In this document: piece by piece, positions 37,583 through 48,686 of the stretch
How positions within the stretch are numbered: position 1 is the first letter of the stretch
Layout of the letters: each line of letters begins with the position of its first letter
NCBI GenBank assembly: GCA_027448945.1
Contig: DAIDMQ010000010.1
Span: 1 to 64,000, forward strand
Length of the DNA stretch: 64,000 bases
Source: Gallionellaceae bacterium
GTDB taxonomy: Bacteria; Pseudomonadota; Gammaproteobacteria; Burkholderiales; Gallionellaceae
Direction of reading: 5' to 3'
The notes under the pieces: model-generated
What the model was told of the DNA's origin: nothing
Database searches by the model: none
The model's input: only the letters and a program-made list of their open reading frames with translations
Position numbers and translations under genes: made by a program

Positions 37583-38374
37583 ATGACTAATCAGTCGAGT
37601 TCTACGCGGACTATTCCCGAGGTATCCATTGTGCCGCGTCATATTGCCATCATCATGGATGGGAATGGGCGATGGGCAAAACAGCGTTTCATGCCGCGCG
37701 TGATGGGCCATCAACGCGGGGTGGAGTCCTTGCGTGAAGTTGTCCGGGCATGTCGGGATATGGGGGTGGGCTATCTGACGGTGTTCGCCTTCAGTAGTGA
37801 GAATTGGCGCCGCCCAGCCGATGAAGTCTCATTTCTGATGGGACTCTTCATCAAGGTCTTGGAGCGCGAGGCGGCCAAGATGCATCGCAATAATATCCGT
37901 TTGAAAATCATAGGCGACCGAAGTCAGTTCGACGAGAAATTGCGTATTGCGATGGAAGAGGCCGAGCGACTCACGTCTGGGAATAGTGGCTTAACCTTGA
38001 CCATCGCCGCAAATTACGGCGGCCGCTGGGATGTCATGCATGCTGTGCATTCCCTACTGCAAGACCACCCGGAATGGGGGCAGAGCTTCACAGAAGATCA
38101 GCTGCAACCCTATCTTTCCATGAGCGATGCGCCGGAACCGGATCTGTTTATCCGTACCGGAGGTGAGCAGCGCATCAGCAATTTCATGCTCTGGCAATTG
38201 GCTTACACGGAGTTGTATTTCACCGATACCCTGTGGCCTGCATTCAATAAGATTGAGCTCGAAAAGGCCATCGCTTCTTATCAAAACCGTGAACGTCGTT
38301 TCGGACGCACCAGCGAGCAAGTACAGCAAATTTCGGCGCAAGTCCAAACTGATAAAGGAACAACGCGTGCTTAA
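37583..38374 (+). CDS. uppS: Undecaprenyl diphosphate synthase
   Basis: A 263-residue cis-prenyltransferase making the C55 lipid carrier for cell-wall synthesis. The catalytic segment HIAIIMDGNGRWAKQR is present, as are FAFSSENWRRP and the C-terminal PDLFIRTGGEQRISNFMLWQ substrate-binding region. It overlaps the GTG start of cdsA by 8 bases. Confidence 0.97.
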   Translation: MTNQSSSTRTIPEVSIVPRHIAIIMDGNGRWAKQRFMPRVMGHQRGVESLREVVRACRDMGVGYLTVFAFSSENWRRPADEVSFLMGLFIKVLEREAAKMHRNNIRLKIIGDRSQFDEKLRIAMEEAERLTSGNSGLTLTIAANYGGRWDVMHAVHSLLQDHPEWGQSFTEDQLQPYLSMSDAPEPDLFIRTGGEQRISNFMLWQLAYTELYFTDTLWPAFNKIELEKAIASYQNRERRFGRTSEQVQQISAQVQTDKGTTRA

Positions 38375-39191
38375 ATCTAGAGTCATCACTGCCATCGTGT
38401 TGTTGGTATTGTTGTTGTCCGCACTTTTTTTGTTGCCTGCCACGGTGTGGGCGGTGCTGGCCATCGTCATGGTGATGCAAGGTGCTACCGAATGGAGCAA
38501 GCTGGCTAAGCTGGGGCCTACGGCTGGCAAGGCTTATTGGGGTTTGACGCTAGCAATCATGGTGGCTTTGCAATGGCTAGTTCCGCAGGCAGAGGGCGCA
38601 CAACTTGCTTCGCATCTGTGGATATATGCTGTGTCGGCGGTACTGTGGTTGTTCATCGTCCCCACTTGGATGATCGCATCTTGGAAAGTTGAAAATCCTA
38701 TCGTCATGGCCTTGGTCGGCTGGGCATTATTGATCCCTACCGGACTGGCGATGATGGATCTGCGCGCCATCAGTCCGTGGTTGCTGTTGTTTGTGATGGG
38801 CTTGGTATGGGTCGCTGACAGTACGGCATACTTTGCGGGGCGTAAATTCGGCAAGCGCAAGCTGGCACCCAGCATCAGTCCCGGCAAGACATGGGAAGGT
38901 GTGGCGGGTGCGATGGTGGGTGTCACCGTCTATGTGGTGGCAGTATGGAGTTATCTGGGTGGCAGTATGGGTGGTCATGCCGTTCTGCCCATCCTCTTAT
39001 TGGCTGCTTGGTGGTGGGTAGGGTTGGCCATCATTGGCGATCTGTTTGAGTCCGCCATTAAACGACAGGCGGGAGTCAAAGACAGTGGAGCCTTGCTGCC
39101 GGGGCACGGTGGTTTGTTGGATCGTATCGATGCACTGACTTCTACTCTGCCACTGGCAGCGCTAGTCGTTTTGTTGCAGATCTTGCGCTAG
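38367..39191 (+). CDS. cdsA: Phosphatidate cytidylyltransferase
   Basis: A 274-residue inner-membrane enzyme that makes CDP-diacylglycerol for phospholipid synthesis. It has about eight hydrophobic helices and the C-terminal CDS signature KRQAGVKDSGALLPGHGGLL followed by DRID. GTG 38367 is chosen because it follows AAAGGA and the protein then begins VLKSRVITA, the family start; an upstream in-frame extension lies within uppS. Confidence 0.95.
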   Translation: MLKSRVITAIVLLVLLLSALFLLPATVWAVLAIVMVMQGATEWSKLAKLGPTAGKAYWGLTLAIMVALQWLVPQAEGAQLASHLWIYAVSAVLWLFIVPTWMIASWKVENPIVMALVGWALLIPTGLAMMDLRAISPWLLLFVMGLVWVADSTAYFAGRKFGKRKLAPSISPGKTWEGVAGAMVGVTVYVVAVWSYLGGSMGGHAVLPILLLAAWWWVGLAIIGDLFESAIKRQAGVKDSGALLPGHGGLLDRIDALTSTLPLAALVVLLQILR

Positions 39192-39259
39192 GCATATCTG
39201 GTCGTTATCCGTGATCATCAGTGCACAGTTCCTCTAAATGTATTAAAGCAGGATCACTC

Positions 39260-40429
39260 ATGCAAAATCTAACTATCTTGGGATCCACAGGCAGCATAGG
39301 CACGAGTACGCTGGATGTTGTTGCACGTCATCCAGATCGTTTTCGTGTTTTTGCGCTGACAGCCTTTCGTCAAGTCGACCTGTTATTCAAGCAGTGTGTG
39401 CAGTTCAAGCCGCAATACGCGGTGTTATTGGACGCTACTGCAGTGGCTCAGATGCGAGTGCGGGTGAAGGAGGCGGGCTTGCAAATGGAGGTGTTGAGCG
39501 GTGTAGAGGCACTGGAGCAAGTTAGTCAGGCTGCTGAGGTCGATGCGGTGATGGCTGCCATTGTCGGTGCGGCCGGTTTGCGCCCTACCTTGGCCGCTGC
39601 CAAAGCCGGCAAAAAGATATTGCTGGCCAACAAAGAGACCTTGGTCATGGCGGGCAATGTATTTATGGATGCCGTTAAACTCAGTGGCTCCGCCTTGCTG
39701 CCTATAGACAGTGAACACAATGCGATCTTCCAGGCTTTGCCTCGCGGCTACGACGGTGATAAAGCGAGTGCGGGTGTTCGCCGCATCTTGCTGACTGCAT
39801 CGGGCGGGCCGTTTAGGAATACACCGTTGGAACAATTGCGCGATGTCACGCCCGAGCAAGCGTGTGCCCACCCCAATTGGGTGATGGGCCGTAAGATTTC
39901 AGTTGACTCCGCCAGCATGATGAACAAAGGGCTGGAAGTCATAGAAGCGCATTGGCTGTTCAACGCCAGCGCGGATGATATCCAAGTGGTGGTTCATCCG
40001 CAGAGTGTAATCCACTCGTTGGTCGAGTATGTCGATGGTTCGGTGATCGCTCAGCTCGGTAATCCTGACATGCGCACACCGATAGCCTATGGCTTGGCAT
40101 ATCCCGAGCGTATCGATTCGGGCGTTGGTTCTTTGGATCTTTTCAAAGTCGCCACGATGAATTTCGTCGCCCCGGACTTCGAACGCTTCCCTTGTTTGGC
40201 ATTAGCCTATCAGGCGTTACGCACCGCAGGAACCGCGCCCGCGATGTTGAATGCGGCTAATGAGGTTGCTGTAGAAGCCTTTCTGGACAAACGGATCACT
40301 TTTCTAGATATCCCCAAGATCATAGAGCAAGTGTTGAACCAATTGTCTGTCTGTCCAGTCCATGAGCTCGAAGATGTGCTGCTTGCAGATGCGCAGGCAC
40401 GTACTGCGGCTGCAGCTAAATTAGGGTGA
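39260..40429 (+). CDS. dxr: 1-deoxy-D-xylulose 5-phosphate reductoisomerase
   Basis: A 389-residue NADPH enzyme of the MEP isoprenoid pathway, supplying precursors used by UppS. Motifs include the nucleotide-binding [33 protein letters not shown] with metal ligands, and LLTASGGPF. Start 39260 follows AGGA. rseP begins 4 bases after the stop. Confidence 0.97.
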   Translation: MQNLTILGSTGSIGTSTLDVVARHPDRFRVFALTAFRQVDLLFKQCVQFKPQYAVLLDATAVAQMRVRVKEAGLQMEVLSGVEALEQVSQAAEVDAVMAAIVGAAGLRPTLAAAKAGKKILLANKETLVMAGNVFMDAVKLSGSALLPIDSEHNAIFQALPRGYDGDKASAGVRRILLTASGGPFRNTPLEQLRDVTPEQACAHPNWVMGRKISVDSASMMNKGLEVIEAHWLFNASADDIQVVVHPQSVIHSLVEYVDGSVIAQLGNPDMRTPIAYGLAYPERIDSGVGSLDLFKVATMNFVAPDFERFPCLALAYQALRTAGTAPAMLNAANEVAVEAFLDKRITFLDIPKIIEQVLNQLSVCPVHELEDVLLADAQARTAAAAKLG

Positions 40430-40433
40430 TCAA

Positions 40434-41789
40434 ATGATGACAATACTGGCTTTTATCGTAGCGATTGCATTGTTGGTGGTGTTCCATGAGTTGGGGCACT
40501 ACTGGGTCGCGCGACGCTGCGGAGTCAAAGTGCTGCGTTTCTCTTTTGGTTTTGGCAAGCCACTGTATACCAAACGTTTTGCAAATTCTGAAACCGAGTG
40601 GGTCATTTCGGTTATTCCGCTGGGCGGATATGTGAAAATGTTAGATGAGCGCGAGGGTGATGTCGCGCCTGAGGAACGTCAGCACGCATTCAATAACAAA
40701 ACAGTTTGGCAGCGTATGTCCATCGTGGTAGCGGGTCCCTTGGCGAACTTCATCTTGGCAATCTTTCTGTATTGGGTTTTGTTCATGCACGGTGTACCCG
40801 GTATCAAACCTATCCTGGGCGAAGTGAGCTCAGCCAGTCCGGCCGCGTACGCTCAATTGCAGGCGGGTGAGACCATCACTCGTATCGATGGTGATGCAGT
40901 TCCTAGTTGGCAAGAACTGCGCTGGCGTTTGTTGGACCTAGGCTTACAGCAAAAGACTATACGTGTAGAAGGGGTGTCGTCGAGTGGGATAACTTTGTTT
41001 CACGAGCTTGATTTGTCAGCTGTGCAAGCTAAAGATCTGGATGATGATTTTTTAGACAAATTAGGTCTGCATCTTTATCAGCCTAAAGTGTTGCCCGTAA
41101 TCGGTCGTTTGACGGAAGATGGCGTGGCACGAGAGGCGGGTTTGCAGGAGGGCGATGTCATTCTGAGCGCGGATGGCAAGTTGCTGCAACGCTGGGATGA
41201 ACTGGTGCAATCAGTCAGCTCGCATCCTCAACAAACCGTCGTGCTAGAAGTGCAGCGCGGTGAGAAGGTCTTCAATATCTCAATGCAACCCAGGGCGACG
41301 CAAGAAGCTGGCAAAACGGTCGGCAAGATAGGCGCGGGTCCGAAATTGAATGAGGCTGAATGGCGCGCCTTGTTGAACGAAGTCAGCTATGGCCCTGTGG
41401 ATGCGCTCTACCAATCTTGGCGCAAGACGATAGAGACCTCTGTCATTAGTCTGAAGATGATGGGCAAAATGTTGGTGGGGCAAGTTTCAATGAAAAATCT
41501 CAGCGGCCCAATCACCATAGCAGATTTTGCAGGGCAGTCCGCTCAGATGGGCGTTGCTGCCTATTTGGGATTCTTGGCCTTGGTCAGTATCAGTCTTGGT
41601 GTGTTGAATTTGCTGCCTGTACCTTTATTAGATGGCGGGCACTTGCTGTATTATGTCGCCGAAGCAATTAAAGGCAGTCCCGTCTCTGAACAGGCTTGGG
41701 AGATAGGACAAAAGATAGGCATCGCCTTCCTTGGAACGCTGATGTTTTTTGCGCTGTATAACGATGTGAACCGCCTGATTTCTGGTTAG
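40434..41789 (+). CDS. rseP: RIP zinc metalloprotease (site-2 protease)
   Basis: A 451-residue membrane protease that cleaves anti-sigma factors such as RseA in envelope stress. The HELGH zinc motif lies in VVFHELGHYWVARRCG (about 17-30) and the second metal motif in NLLPVPLLDGGH near the C-terminus. Two PDZ domains lie between (about 125-310). Two ATG codons, 40434 and 40437, are possible. It is directly upstream of bamA, as in most proteobacteria. Confidence 0.96.
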   Translation: MMTILAFIVAIALLVVFHELGHYWVARRCGVKVLRFSFGFGKPLYTKRFANSETEWVISVIPLGGYVKMLDEREGDVAPEERQHAFNNKTVWQRMSIVVAGPLANFILAIFLYWVLFMHGVPGIKPILGEVSSASPAAYAQLQAGETITRIDGDAVPSWQELRWRLLDLGLQQKTIRVEGVSSSGITLFHELDLSAVQAKDLDDDFLDKLGLHLYQPKVLPVIGRLTEDGVAREAGLQEGDVILSADGKLLQRWDELVQSVSSHPQQTVVLEVQRGEKVFNISMQPRATQEAGKTVGKIGAGPKLNEAEWRALLNEVSYGPVDALYQSWRKTIETSVISLKMMGKMLVGQVSMKNLSGPITIADFAGQSAQMGVAAYLGFLALVSISLGVLNLLPVPLLDGGHLLYYVAEAIKGSPVSEQAWEIGQKIGIAFLGTLMFFALYNDVNRLISG

Positions 41790-41796
41790 AAAAATA

Positions 41797-44085
41797 ATGA
41801 ATTTTAAAATGATCGCGGGAGTATTTCCGTCCCTCTCCTTATTGCTTTTTTCGCTGAATTCTTATGCCTCAATCACGCCATTTGTCGTAACAGACATCCG
41901 CGTGGAAGGTATACAGCGCACAGAAGCCGGCACGGTATTCAGTTACTTACCTGTGAAGGTGGGCGACACTTTGGATGAGAGACAGGCGACCAATTCGATA
42001 CGTGCATTGTTTGCAACTGGCTTCTTCAAAGATGTGCGTCTATTGGCAGATCAGGGTGTCCTGATCGTCAAAGTAGAAGAGCGTCCTTCTATCGCCAGCA
42101 TCGAGATTAAAGGCGTCAGAGACTTCTCCAAAGATCAGCTCAAGGACAATATGAAATATGCCGGCCTGGTAGAGGCTCGCATATTTGATAGGTCAGCGAT
42201 GGAAAAAGCTGCGCAAGACCTTAAGCGTCAATATGTTGCGCGTGGCAAATATTCGGTCAAGGTTGATACACAAGTCACCGAATTGGAACGCAATCGTGTG
42301 GCCATCGTATTCACCGTTGTTGAGGGATATGTCTCCAAAATCAAGCAGATCAACATCATCGGCAATCACGATTACAAGGAACAAGATCTGCTCGACATGA
42401 TGAAGTTGAGCACGCCGGGTTGGTTCAGCTGGTTGGGTAGTAGTGATCAGTATTCCAAGCAGAAACTCTCTGCCGATATGGAGACTTTGCGCTCTTTTTA
42501 CCTGGATAGCGGCTATCTGGAGTTTGCGATCGAGTCCACGCAAGTCTCGATCTCGCCAGATAAGAAAGATATCTATATCACCCTTAATATCAAAGAGGGT
42601 GCCAAATACACCGTGGGTAAGATCGGCATCTCGGGCAATACCCTGATACCCAAAGCAGATGTGGAGAAACTGATCGATATCAAAGCGGGCGATGTGTTCT
42701 CGCGCAAAGCATTAACGGATACCAGCAAGAAAATCGGTGAGCGTTTGGGCGTGGATGGCTATGCCTTCGCGAATGTAAATGCTGTACCCGACATCAACAA
42801 AACGTCCCATACAGTTTCTTTTAATTTTGTGGTCGACCCTGGCAGTCGTGTGTATATACGACACATGGATATAGAGGGAAACACCAAAACGCGCGATGAA
42901 GTGATACGTCGCGAGTTCCGGCAGGTGGAAGGTTCTTGGTTCGATATCGAGAAAATCAAAAAATCCAAGCAGCGCGTGGATAGATTGAACTTCTTCTCGG
43001 AAGTGAATATAGAGACACCGGCAGTACAAGGTACGAGCGATCAGATGGATGTGAAGATGTCGGTGAAGGAAAAGTCTACCGGCACTTTCTCAATTGGTAT
43101 GGGCTATAACAGCGGCGAGGGTATCGTGTTCAACGGCGGTATCACTCAGGCGAATCTCTTTGGTAGCGGCAACAATCTCTCTACCACGATGAATACCAGT
43201 AAGGTGAATCGCAACGTTTCTATTTCTTATACAAATCCATATTGGACCGACGATGGCGTTAGCCGTGGTTTTGATATCTACAATCGCAATACCAACGCAT
43301 CTAATCTCGCTGTCAGCCAATACACTTCATCGACTCAAGGCGGGGGAGTTCGATTTGGCGTACCGATAGGCGAGGATGAAAATGTCAGTTATGGTTTGTC
43401 GGTAGAACGTTCCAAAATTGGTCTGACGGCATTCAGTCCGCCCCGATATCTGACCTATGTAAACCAATTTGGCTCACGGAACACTACGGTGATGGGTACG
43501 GCAGGTTGGGGTAGGGATACGCGTGATAGTGCCATTTACACCACTTCGGGTACCGTGCAGCACTTGTATCTAGAAGCGGCATTGCCGGTATTGGATATGC
43601 GTTATGCCAAGTTGAATTACGACCAGCAGAACTATTTCAAAATTAATGAAGACTGGGTGTTGATGTCTAACGGCCAAGCCGGTGTCGGTGGCGGATATGC
43701 GGGTAAGCAGATGCCGTTTTTTAAGAACTTCTATGCCGGCGGTCCTGGTTCGGTGCGTGGTTATGATCCCAATTCATTGGGGCCTCGCGACGCGAGCAAT
43801 CTATCTATAGGCGGCACTAAGCGTGTCGTGGGTAGTTTGGAGATGTTCGGCCCATTCCCCGGTAGCAAGGAAAAATCTATGCGGCTTAGCGGCTTCATTG
43901 ATGGCGGTGCAGTTTACGGACCAACAGACATACAAGGTAGCATGGGGATGCGTTATTCTGCAGGCTTGGCATTCACGTGGTTGTCACCTATGGGTCCGCT
44001 GAAGTTCAGCTATGGTCTGGCATTGAATAAACAGCCTATAGATAAGATACAAAAGTTACAATTCACGCTGGGTTCGATGTTCTAG
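41797..44085 (+). CDS. bamA: Outer-membrane protein assembly factor BamA
   Basis: A 762-residue outer-membrane insertase. It has a signal peptide (1-25), five POTRA domains (about 28-425) and a C-terminal 16-strand Omp85 barrel with the conserved VRGYDPNSLGPRD loop and terminal Phe. It folds and inserts beta-barrel proteins with the Bam lipoproteins. It lies between rseP and skp. Confidence 0.97.
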   Translation: MNFKMIAGVFPSLSLLLFSLNSYASITPFVVTDIRVEGIQRTEAGTVFSYLPVKVGDTLDERQATNSIRALFATGFFKDVRLLADQGVLIVKVEERPSIASIEIKGVRDFSKDQLKDNMKYAGLVEARIFDRSAMEKAAQDLKRQYVARGKYSVKVDTQVTELERNRVAIVFTVVEGYVSKIKQINIIGNHDYKEQDLLDMMKLSTPGWFSWLGSSDQYSKQKLSADMETLRSFYLDSGYLEFAIESTQVSISPDKKDIYITLNIKEGAKYTVGKIGISGNTLIPKADVEKLIDIKAGDVFSRKALTDTSKKIGERLGVDGYAFANVNAVPDINKTSHTVSFNFVVDPGSRVYIRHMDIEGNTKTRDEVIRREFRQVEGSWFDIEKIKKSKQRVDRLNFFSEVNIETPAVQGTSDQMDVKMSVKEKSTGTFSIGMGYNSGEGIVFNGGITQANLFGSGNNLSTTMNTSKVNRNVSISYTNPYWTDDGVSRGFDIYNRNTNASNLAVSQYTSSTQGGGVRFGVPIGEDENVSYGLSVERSKIGLTAFSPPRYLTYVNQFGSRNTTVMGTAGWGRDTRDSAIYTTSGTVQHLYLEAALPVLDMRYAKLNYDQQNYFKINEDWVLMSNGQAGVGGGYAGKQMPFFKNFYAGGPGSVRGYDPNSLGPRDASNLSIGGTKRVVGSLEMFGPFPGSKEKSMRLSGFIDGGAVYGPTDIQGSMGMRYSAGLAFTWLSPMGPLKFSYGLALNKQPIDKIQKLQFTLGSMF

Positions 44086-44131
44086 AATGGGTGCATGCAG
44101 CTTGCACGGCAAGAAAGGTTGAGGAATTACC

Positions 44132-44662
44132 ATGAGAAATTTGATTTATATGATGTTGTTTGCATTGATGGCTGTCGCCGGCTATGCGCATGCAACTGAC
44201 TTCAAGGTGGGCGTGGTGGATACCGAGCGCGTGCTACGAGAGTCCGTCCCAGCGATGAGTGCCGAAAAGAAAATCGAAAAGGAGTTTTCGGCGCGCGATG
44301 CCGATATCAAGGCGCTGGCTAAACAGGCTAAAGAACTGCAGACCACCCTAGAAAAAGATAACAACAAGCTGACTGATGCCGAACATCGCAATAAGGAGCG
44401 TGAACTGACCAGCATGAATGTCAATTTGCAGCGTATGCAACGCGAGTTCCGTGAAGATTTGAATCTGCGTAAGAATGAAGAGTTGGCTATCGTGTTGGAT
44501 AAAGCGAATAAGGCGATACAACTGATTGCTGCTACCGAGAAGTTCGACCTGATTTTGCAAGAGGCGGTGTATCGCAATCCAAAAATAGACATCACCGACA
44601 AAGTTATCAAATTCTTGGCTAACGAGAAAGTGGATGACGCGAGCAACAATACAGCTAACTGA
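44132..44662 (+). CDS. skp: Periplasmic chaperone Skp/OmpH
   Basis: A 176-residue protein with a signal peptide (cleavage probably after AHA at 21) and a long coiled-coil body (about 45-125, FSARDADIKALAKQAKELQT), the family plan of a trimeric chaperone for unfolded outer-membrane proteins. It sits between bamA and lpxD, its usual location. Confidence 0.93.
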   Translation: MRNLIYMMLFALMAVAGYAHATDFKVGVVDTERVLRESVPAMSAEKKIEKEFSARDADIKALAKQAKELQTTLEKDNNKLTDAEHRNKERELTSMNVNLQRMQREFREDLNLRKNEELAIVLDKANKAIQLIAATEKFDLILQEAVYRNPKIDITDKVIKFLANEKVDDASNNTAN

Positions 44663-44672
44663 AACAATACGT

Positions 44673-45716
44673 ATGACCAAGAAGACCTATCGTTTGGATG
44701 ACATCGCCGCGCGCTTGGGTGGGAAAGTCATGGGTGATGGCAGCGTTGCCATAGATCAAATATCCACGCTGGATGCTGCGACCAGCAGCCAGATCAGTTT
44801 CCTGACCAACAGTAAATATCGCACACAATTGGCGCACACCAAGGCAGGCGCCTTGATTTTAAGTGCAGCCGATGCGGATGCGACAGAACTGCCGCGCATC
44901 ATTTCCGACAACCCTTATGCATATTTTGCCAAGGTGTCAGCACTGCTTAATCCCTTGCCACAAGCACCGAGGGGCATTCATGCGAATGCCGTAGTGGCCG
45001 CAAGTGCGGACATCGCTGCGACTGCCAGCATCGCCGCAACGGCGGTGATAGGCGAGGGTGCAATCATAGGTGAGCACAGCGTCATCGGTGAAGGTTGTGT
45101 CATCGGCGAGCGTGTTCGGATCGGGAGTTACGTGCGCATGTATCCCCGTGTGGTCGTGTATCACGACTGCGTCATCGGCGACCGTTTGATTGCCCACTCG
45201 GGTGTGGTGATAGGCGCGGATGGATTTGGCATCGCCATGGATGGCGACCACTGGATCAAGATACCGCAGATAGGTCGAGTGGTGATAGGCAATGACGTGG
45301 AGATCGGGGCCAACACCACCATAGATCGTGGCGCTTTGTCAGACACGGTGATAGAAAACGGCGTGAAGATGGACAACCAGATACAGATTGCGCACAACGT
45401 GCATGTGGGTGCACATACCGCAATCGCCGGCTGTGTAGGCATCGCGGGTAGCGCGGTGATCGGCAAATATTGCCGTATCGGTGGTAGCGCCGGGATATTG
45501 GGACATTTGCAGATCGCCGATAACGTCGAGATCGCTTCGTTCTCGCTGATTGGGAAATCGATACGCGAAGCGGGTTCGTATGCGGCCATCTATCCCTTCA
45601 GTAAGACAGAAGAGTGGCGCAAGAATGCGGTTCACTTGCGTCACTTGGATGATCTGGTAGGACGTATTAAAACATTAGAAAAACAAGTCAAAACATTACA
45701 GGGGGAAGCACCATGA
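44673..45716 (+). CDS. lpxD: UDP-3-O-acylglucosamine N-acyltransferase
   Basis: A 347-residue lipid A enzyme. An N-terminal uridine-binding domain (1-100, [11 protein letters not shown]) precedes a left-handed beta helix of hexapeptide repeats (about 100-315) and a C-terminal helix. Catalytic His is expected in [16 protein letters not shown]. Start 44673 gives the family N-terminus [12 protein letters not shown]. Its stop overlaps fabZ by ATGA. Confidence 0.97.
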   Translation: MTKKTYRLDDIAARLGGKVMGDGSVAIDQISTLDAATSSQISFLTNSKYRTQLAHTKAGALILSAADADATELPRIISDNPYAYFAKVSALLNPLPQAPRGIHANAVVAASADIAATASIAATAVIGEGAIIGEHSVIGEGCVIGERVRIGSYVRMYPRVVVYHDCVIGDRLIAHSGVVIGADGFGIAMDGDHWIKIPQIGRVVIGNDVEIGANTTIDRGALSDTVIENGVKMDNQIQIAHNVHVGAHTAIAGCVGIAGSAVIGKYCRIGGSAGILGHLQIADNVEIASFSLIGKSIREAGSYAAIYPFSKTEEWRKNAVHLRHLDDLVGRIKTLEKQVKTLQGEAP

Positions 45717-46162
45717 GCATACAAATGAATATCCACGAGATATTGGAGACATTACCGCATCGCTACCCATTCTTGCTGGTAGACCGCGTGATTTCCATGG
45801 AGCCCGGTAAGTCCATCGTGGCTCTGAAAAACGTAACCATTAATGAGCCATTTTTCCCGGGCCACTATCCGCATCACCCGGTCATGCCGGGTGTGTTGAT
45901 TATTGAAGCGATGGCGCAAGTGGCAGCATTGTTGTCCTTTAAATCGATGGTGGCTGATCCCACCAAGAAATCCGTCTACTATTTTGCAGGTATCGATGGC
46001 GCGCGTTTCAAGCGTCCGGTGAGTGCTGGCGACCAGATTATCTTCAAGGTGGAGTTATTGCGCAGCATGCGTGGCTTGTTCAAATTTAAAGCCGAGGCTT
46101 TTGTTGATGAGCTACTGGTGGCAGAGGCCGAATTGATGTGCACATCTAAGGTCGTGGAGTAA
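45713..46162 (+). CDS. fabZ: 3-hydroxyacyl-ACP dehydratase
   Basis: A 149-residue hot-dog-fold enzyme in fatty acid elongation. The catalytic His is in [11 protein letters not shown] and Glu in [11 protein letters not shown]; the N-terminal [13 protein letters not shown] is typical. It lies between lpxD and lpxA, linking acyl-ACP supply to lipid A. Confidence 0.97.
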   Translation: MSIQMNIHEILETLPHRYPFLLVDRVISMEPGKSIVALKNVTINEPFFPGHYPHHPVMPGVLIIEAMAQVAALLSFKSMVADPTKKSVYYFAGIDGARFKRPVSAGDQIIFKVELLRSMRGLFKFKAEAFVDELLVAEAELMCTSKVVE

Positions 46163-46167
46163 TTAAG

Positions 46168-46938
46168 ATGATACATCCGACCGCGATCATACATCCCGGT
46201 GCCCGACTGGCTGACGATGTCGAGGTGGGGCCTTACAGCATCATCGGCGAACATGTGGAGATCGGTGCCGGCACGAAAGTGGGGCCGCATGTGGTTATTC
46301 ATGGTCACACTCGTATCGGCAAGAACAATCACATCTTCCAGTTCTGCTCCTTGGGTGAGATTCCGCAGGACAAGAAATATGCTGGTGAACCGACACGCCT
46401 GGAGATCGGTGACAACAACACCATACGTGAATTCTGCACTTTCAATTTGGGCACAATACAAGACGGTGGTTTGACCCGAGTGGGCAGCGACAATTGGATC
46501 ATGGCTTATGTGCATATCGCACATGATTGCCATGTTGGAAACCATACCATCATGGCTAACGGCGCAACTTTGGCCGGCCATGTACAAGTGCAGGACTGGG
46601 TGATACTGGGCGGCCTGTCCGGTGTGCACCAATTCGTGCGCGTGGGTGCGCACTCCATGACCGGTTTCCAGTCACGCATCACACAAGATGTGCCGCCATA
46701 TTTTACTGTGGCCGGAAATCCAGTCGAGGCACACGGTATCAACGCGGAAGGTCTCAAGCGTCGCGGGTATTCTGCGGCCGCCATCTCCGCTATCAAAGCC
46801 GCATACAAGACCCTGTATAAATCCGGCTTGAGTTTTGCAGACGCGCAACTGGCCATCAAGTCAGAAACGGCGAACTGTCCCGAGCTGCAATTATTGGTCG
46901 ATTTCTTAGCCGCTTCAGAACGCGGTATCGTTCGTTAA
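46168..46938 (+). CDS. lpxA: UDP-N-acetylglucosamine acyltransferase
   Basis: A 256-residue first enzyme of lipid A synthesis, adding a hydroxyacyl chain to UDP-GlcNAc. It has hexapeptide repeats throughout the first 190 residues, with the catalytic His region MAYVHIAHDCHVG, GGLSGVHQFVRVGAH, and the C-terminal helical domain (GLKRRGYSAAAISAIKAAYK). Confidence 0.97.
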   Translation: MIHPTAIIHPGARLADDVEVGPYSIIGEHVEIGAGTKVGPHVVIHGHTRIGKNNHIFQFCSLGEIPQDKKYAGEPTRLEIGDNNTIREFCTFNLGTIQDGGLTRVGSDNWIMAYVHIAHDCHVGNHTIMANGATLAGHVQVQDWVILGGLSGVHQFVRVGAHSMTGFQSRITQDVPPYFTVAGNPVEAHGINAEGLKRRGYSAAAISAIKAAYKTLYKSGLSFADAQLAIKSETANCPELQLLVDFLAASERGIVR

Positions 46939-46947
46939 GGTCGTTTG

Positions 46948-48096
46948 ATGCAAGAAAAAAAATGGGTAGTCGGTATCGTCGCGGGTGAAGCTTCGGGCGA
47001 TCTTCTGGGCAGCCACTTGATCACCGCGCTCAAGCAAGCTCGGCCTAATCTGGAATTCGTCGGCATAGGCGGACCCAAGATGAAGTCGGCGGGCATGACC
47101 GTGATGTTTCAGATGGAAAAGCTGGCCGTCAATGGCTATCTGGAAGTGCTCAAGCATTACCGTGAGATTTCAGGTATACGTAACAAGCTGCGCGATTATT
47201 TCCTCGCCAATAAGCCTGATTTATTCATCGCCATTGATGCGCCAGATTTCAATCTCGATCTGGAGATGGTGCTCAAACAGAGTGGTATCACTACCGTACA
47301 CTATGTGAGTCCGTCCATCTGGGCTTGGCGCGGTGAGCGTATCCACAAAATTAAGCGTGCCGTCTCGCGTATGTTGTGTCTGTTCCCCCATGAGGAGAAG
47401 CTCTATAAGGACGCCGGCGTACCCGTCGATTTTGTCGGACATCCGCTGGCCGATATACTGCCGCTGGTGAGCAAGCGCGCCGAGATGCGCGAGACTATGC
47501 GGATACCGCAGAGTGCCAAGGTGTTCGCGCTACTGCCAGGTAGTCGTCAAAGTGAAGTGAAGAGCCTGATACAGACTTATATCGAGACGGCCAAACTGAT
47601 TCTAGAGCAGCTTCCTGAGGCACGCTTTCTGATGCCGCTGGTGAGTCGCGAGACACGTGGCATCGTCGAACAAGCCTTATATGACCATGAAGCTCAACAT
47701 CTACCCTTCACTTTATTGTTCGGCCATGCACAAGATGCCATGATCGCTGCGGATATGGTGCTGGTCGCATCGGGTACTGCAACATTGGAGTGCGCTTTGC
47801 TCAAGCGGCCTATGGTGATTACTTATAAATTGTCCAAGCTGAGTTATTGGTTGATGAAGGGTAAGGGCTATCTGCCCTATGTCGGTTTGCCGAATATTTT
47901 GTGTGGTCGCTTCGTCGTGCCGGAACTGTTGCAACAAGATGCAACGCCGCAGAACCTTGCTCAAGCGATGCTGAATCTGCTCGATGATAAAGATGCGGTA
48001 GCTGAGCTGGAAAGTGCATTCACCGACTTGCATCTTACTTTGCGTCAGGACACGGCGCAGAAAGCCGCCGCGTCCATCCTGCAATATCTGCAATGA
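46948..48096 (+). CDS. lpxB: Lipid A disaccharide synthase
   Basis: A 382-residue GT19 glycosyltransferase condensing UDP-diacylglucosamine and lipid X. It starts [13 protein letters not shown] and contains [16 protein letters not shown] and [13 protein letters not shown] 46948 follows AAGG. It overlaps rnhB by ATGA. Confidence 0.97.
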   Translation: MQEKKWVVGIVAGEASGDLLGSHLITALKQARPNLEFVGIGGPKMKSAGMTVMFQMEKLAVNGYLEVLKHYREISGIRNKLRDYFLANKPDLFIAIDAPDFNLDLEMVLKQSGITTVHYVSPSIWAWRGERIHKIKRAVSRMLCLFPHEEKLYKDAGVPVDFVGHPLADILPLVSKRAEMRETMRIPQSAKVFALLPGSRQSEVKSLIQTYIETAKLILEQLPEARFLMPLVSRETRGIVEQALYDHEAQHLPFTLLFGHAQDAMIAADMVLVASGTATLECALLKRPMVITYKLSKLSYWLMKGKGYLPYVGLPNILCGRFVVPELLQQDATPQNLAQAMLNLLDDKDAVAELESAFTDLHLTLRQDTAQKAAASILQYLQ

Positions 48097-48677
48097 ACGA
48101 ATCACTGCTGATCTGCGGTGTGGATGAAGCCGGTCGCGGCCCACTCGCAGGTCCGGTAAGTGCGGCAGCGGTGATACTCGATCCGCTGCGTCCTATCGCG
48201 GGTCTGGCCGACTCCAAAAAACTCTCCGAAAAGAAGCGCGATGCTTTGGCGCCCTTGATACGCGAGCGCTCCATTGCTTGGGCAGTGGCTTATGCCAGTG
48301 TGGAGGAAATAGACGAACTCAATATCCTGCAGGCGACACTCTTGGCGATGCGCCGTGCCGTGTTGGCCCTGCAGGTTCAACCACAGCAAGTGTTGGTCGA
48401 TGGATTGTTTTGTCCTCAGACTGGCATACCTAGTCGGGCCATCGTGCAGGGTGATAGCAAGGTCGCCGCTATTTCGGCCGCGTCTATCTTGGCTAAGACT
48501 GCGCGTGACGGATTGATGCTGGAATTGCACCAGTGCTATCCACAATATGGCTTTGCCGGACACAAGGGTTATCCCACTGCGGCGCATCTGGCCGCCTTGC
48601 GCGAGCATGGTGTCTCCGAGATACACAGACGCAGTTTCAAACCGGTGCGCAATATTTTGTTGGCGACAGAAAACTAG
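48093..48677 (+). CDS. rnhB: Ribonuclease HII
   Basis: A 194-residue enzyme that nicks RNA in RNA-DNA hybrids, notably misincorporated ribonucleotides. The family signature [20 protein letters not shown] carries the first catalytic Asp-Glu pair; the later Asp residues are in QVLVDGLF and the [10 protein letters not shown] segment. It is translationally coupled to lpxB and ends the lipid A cluster. Confidence 0.96.
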   Translation: MNESLLICGVDEAGRGPLAGPVSAAAVILDPLRPIAGLADSKKLSEKKRDALAPLIRERSIAWAVAYASVEEIDELNILQATLLAMRRAVLALQVQPQQVLVDGLFCPQTGIPSRAIVQGDSKVAAISAASILAKTARDGLMLELHQCYPQYGFAGHKGYPTAAHLAALREHGVSEIHRRSFKPVRNILLATEN

Positions 48678-48686
48678 AGGTCCGAC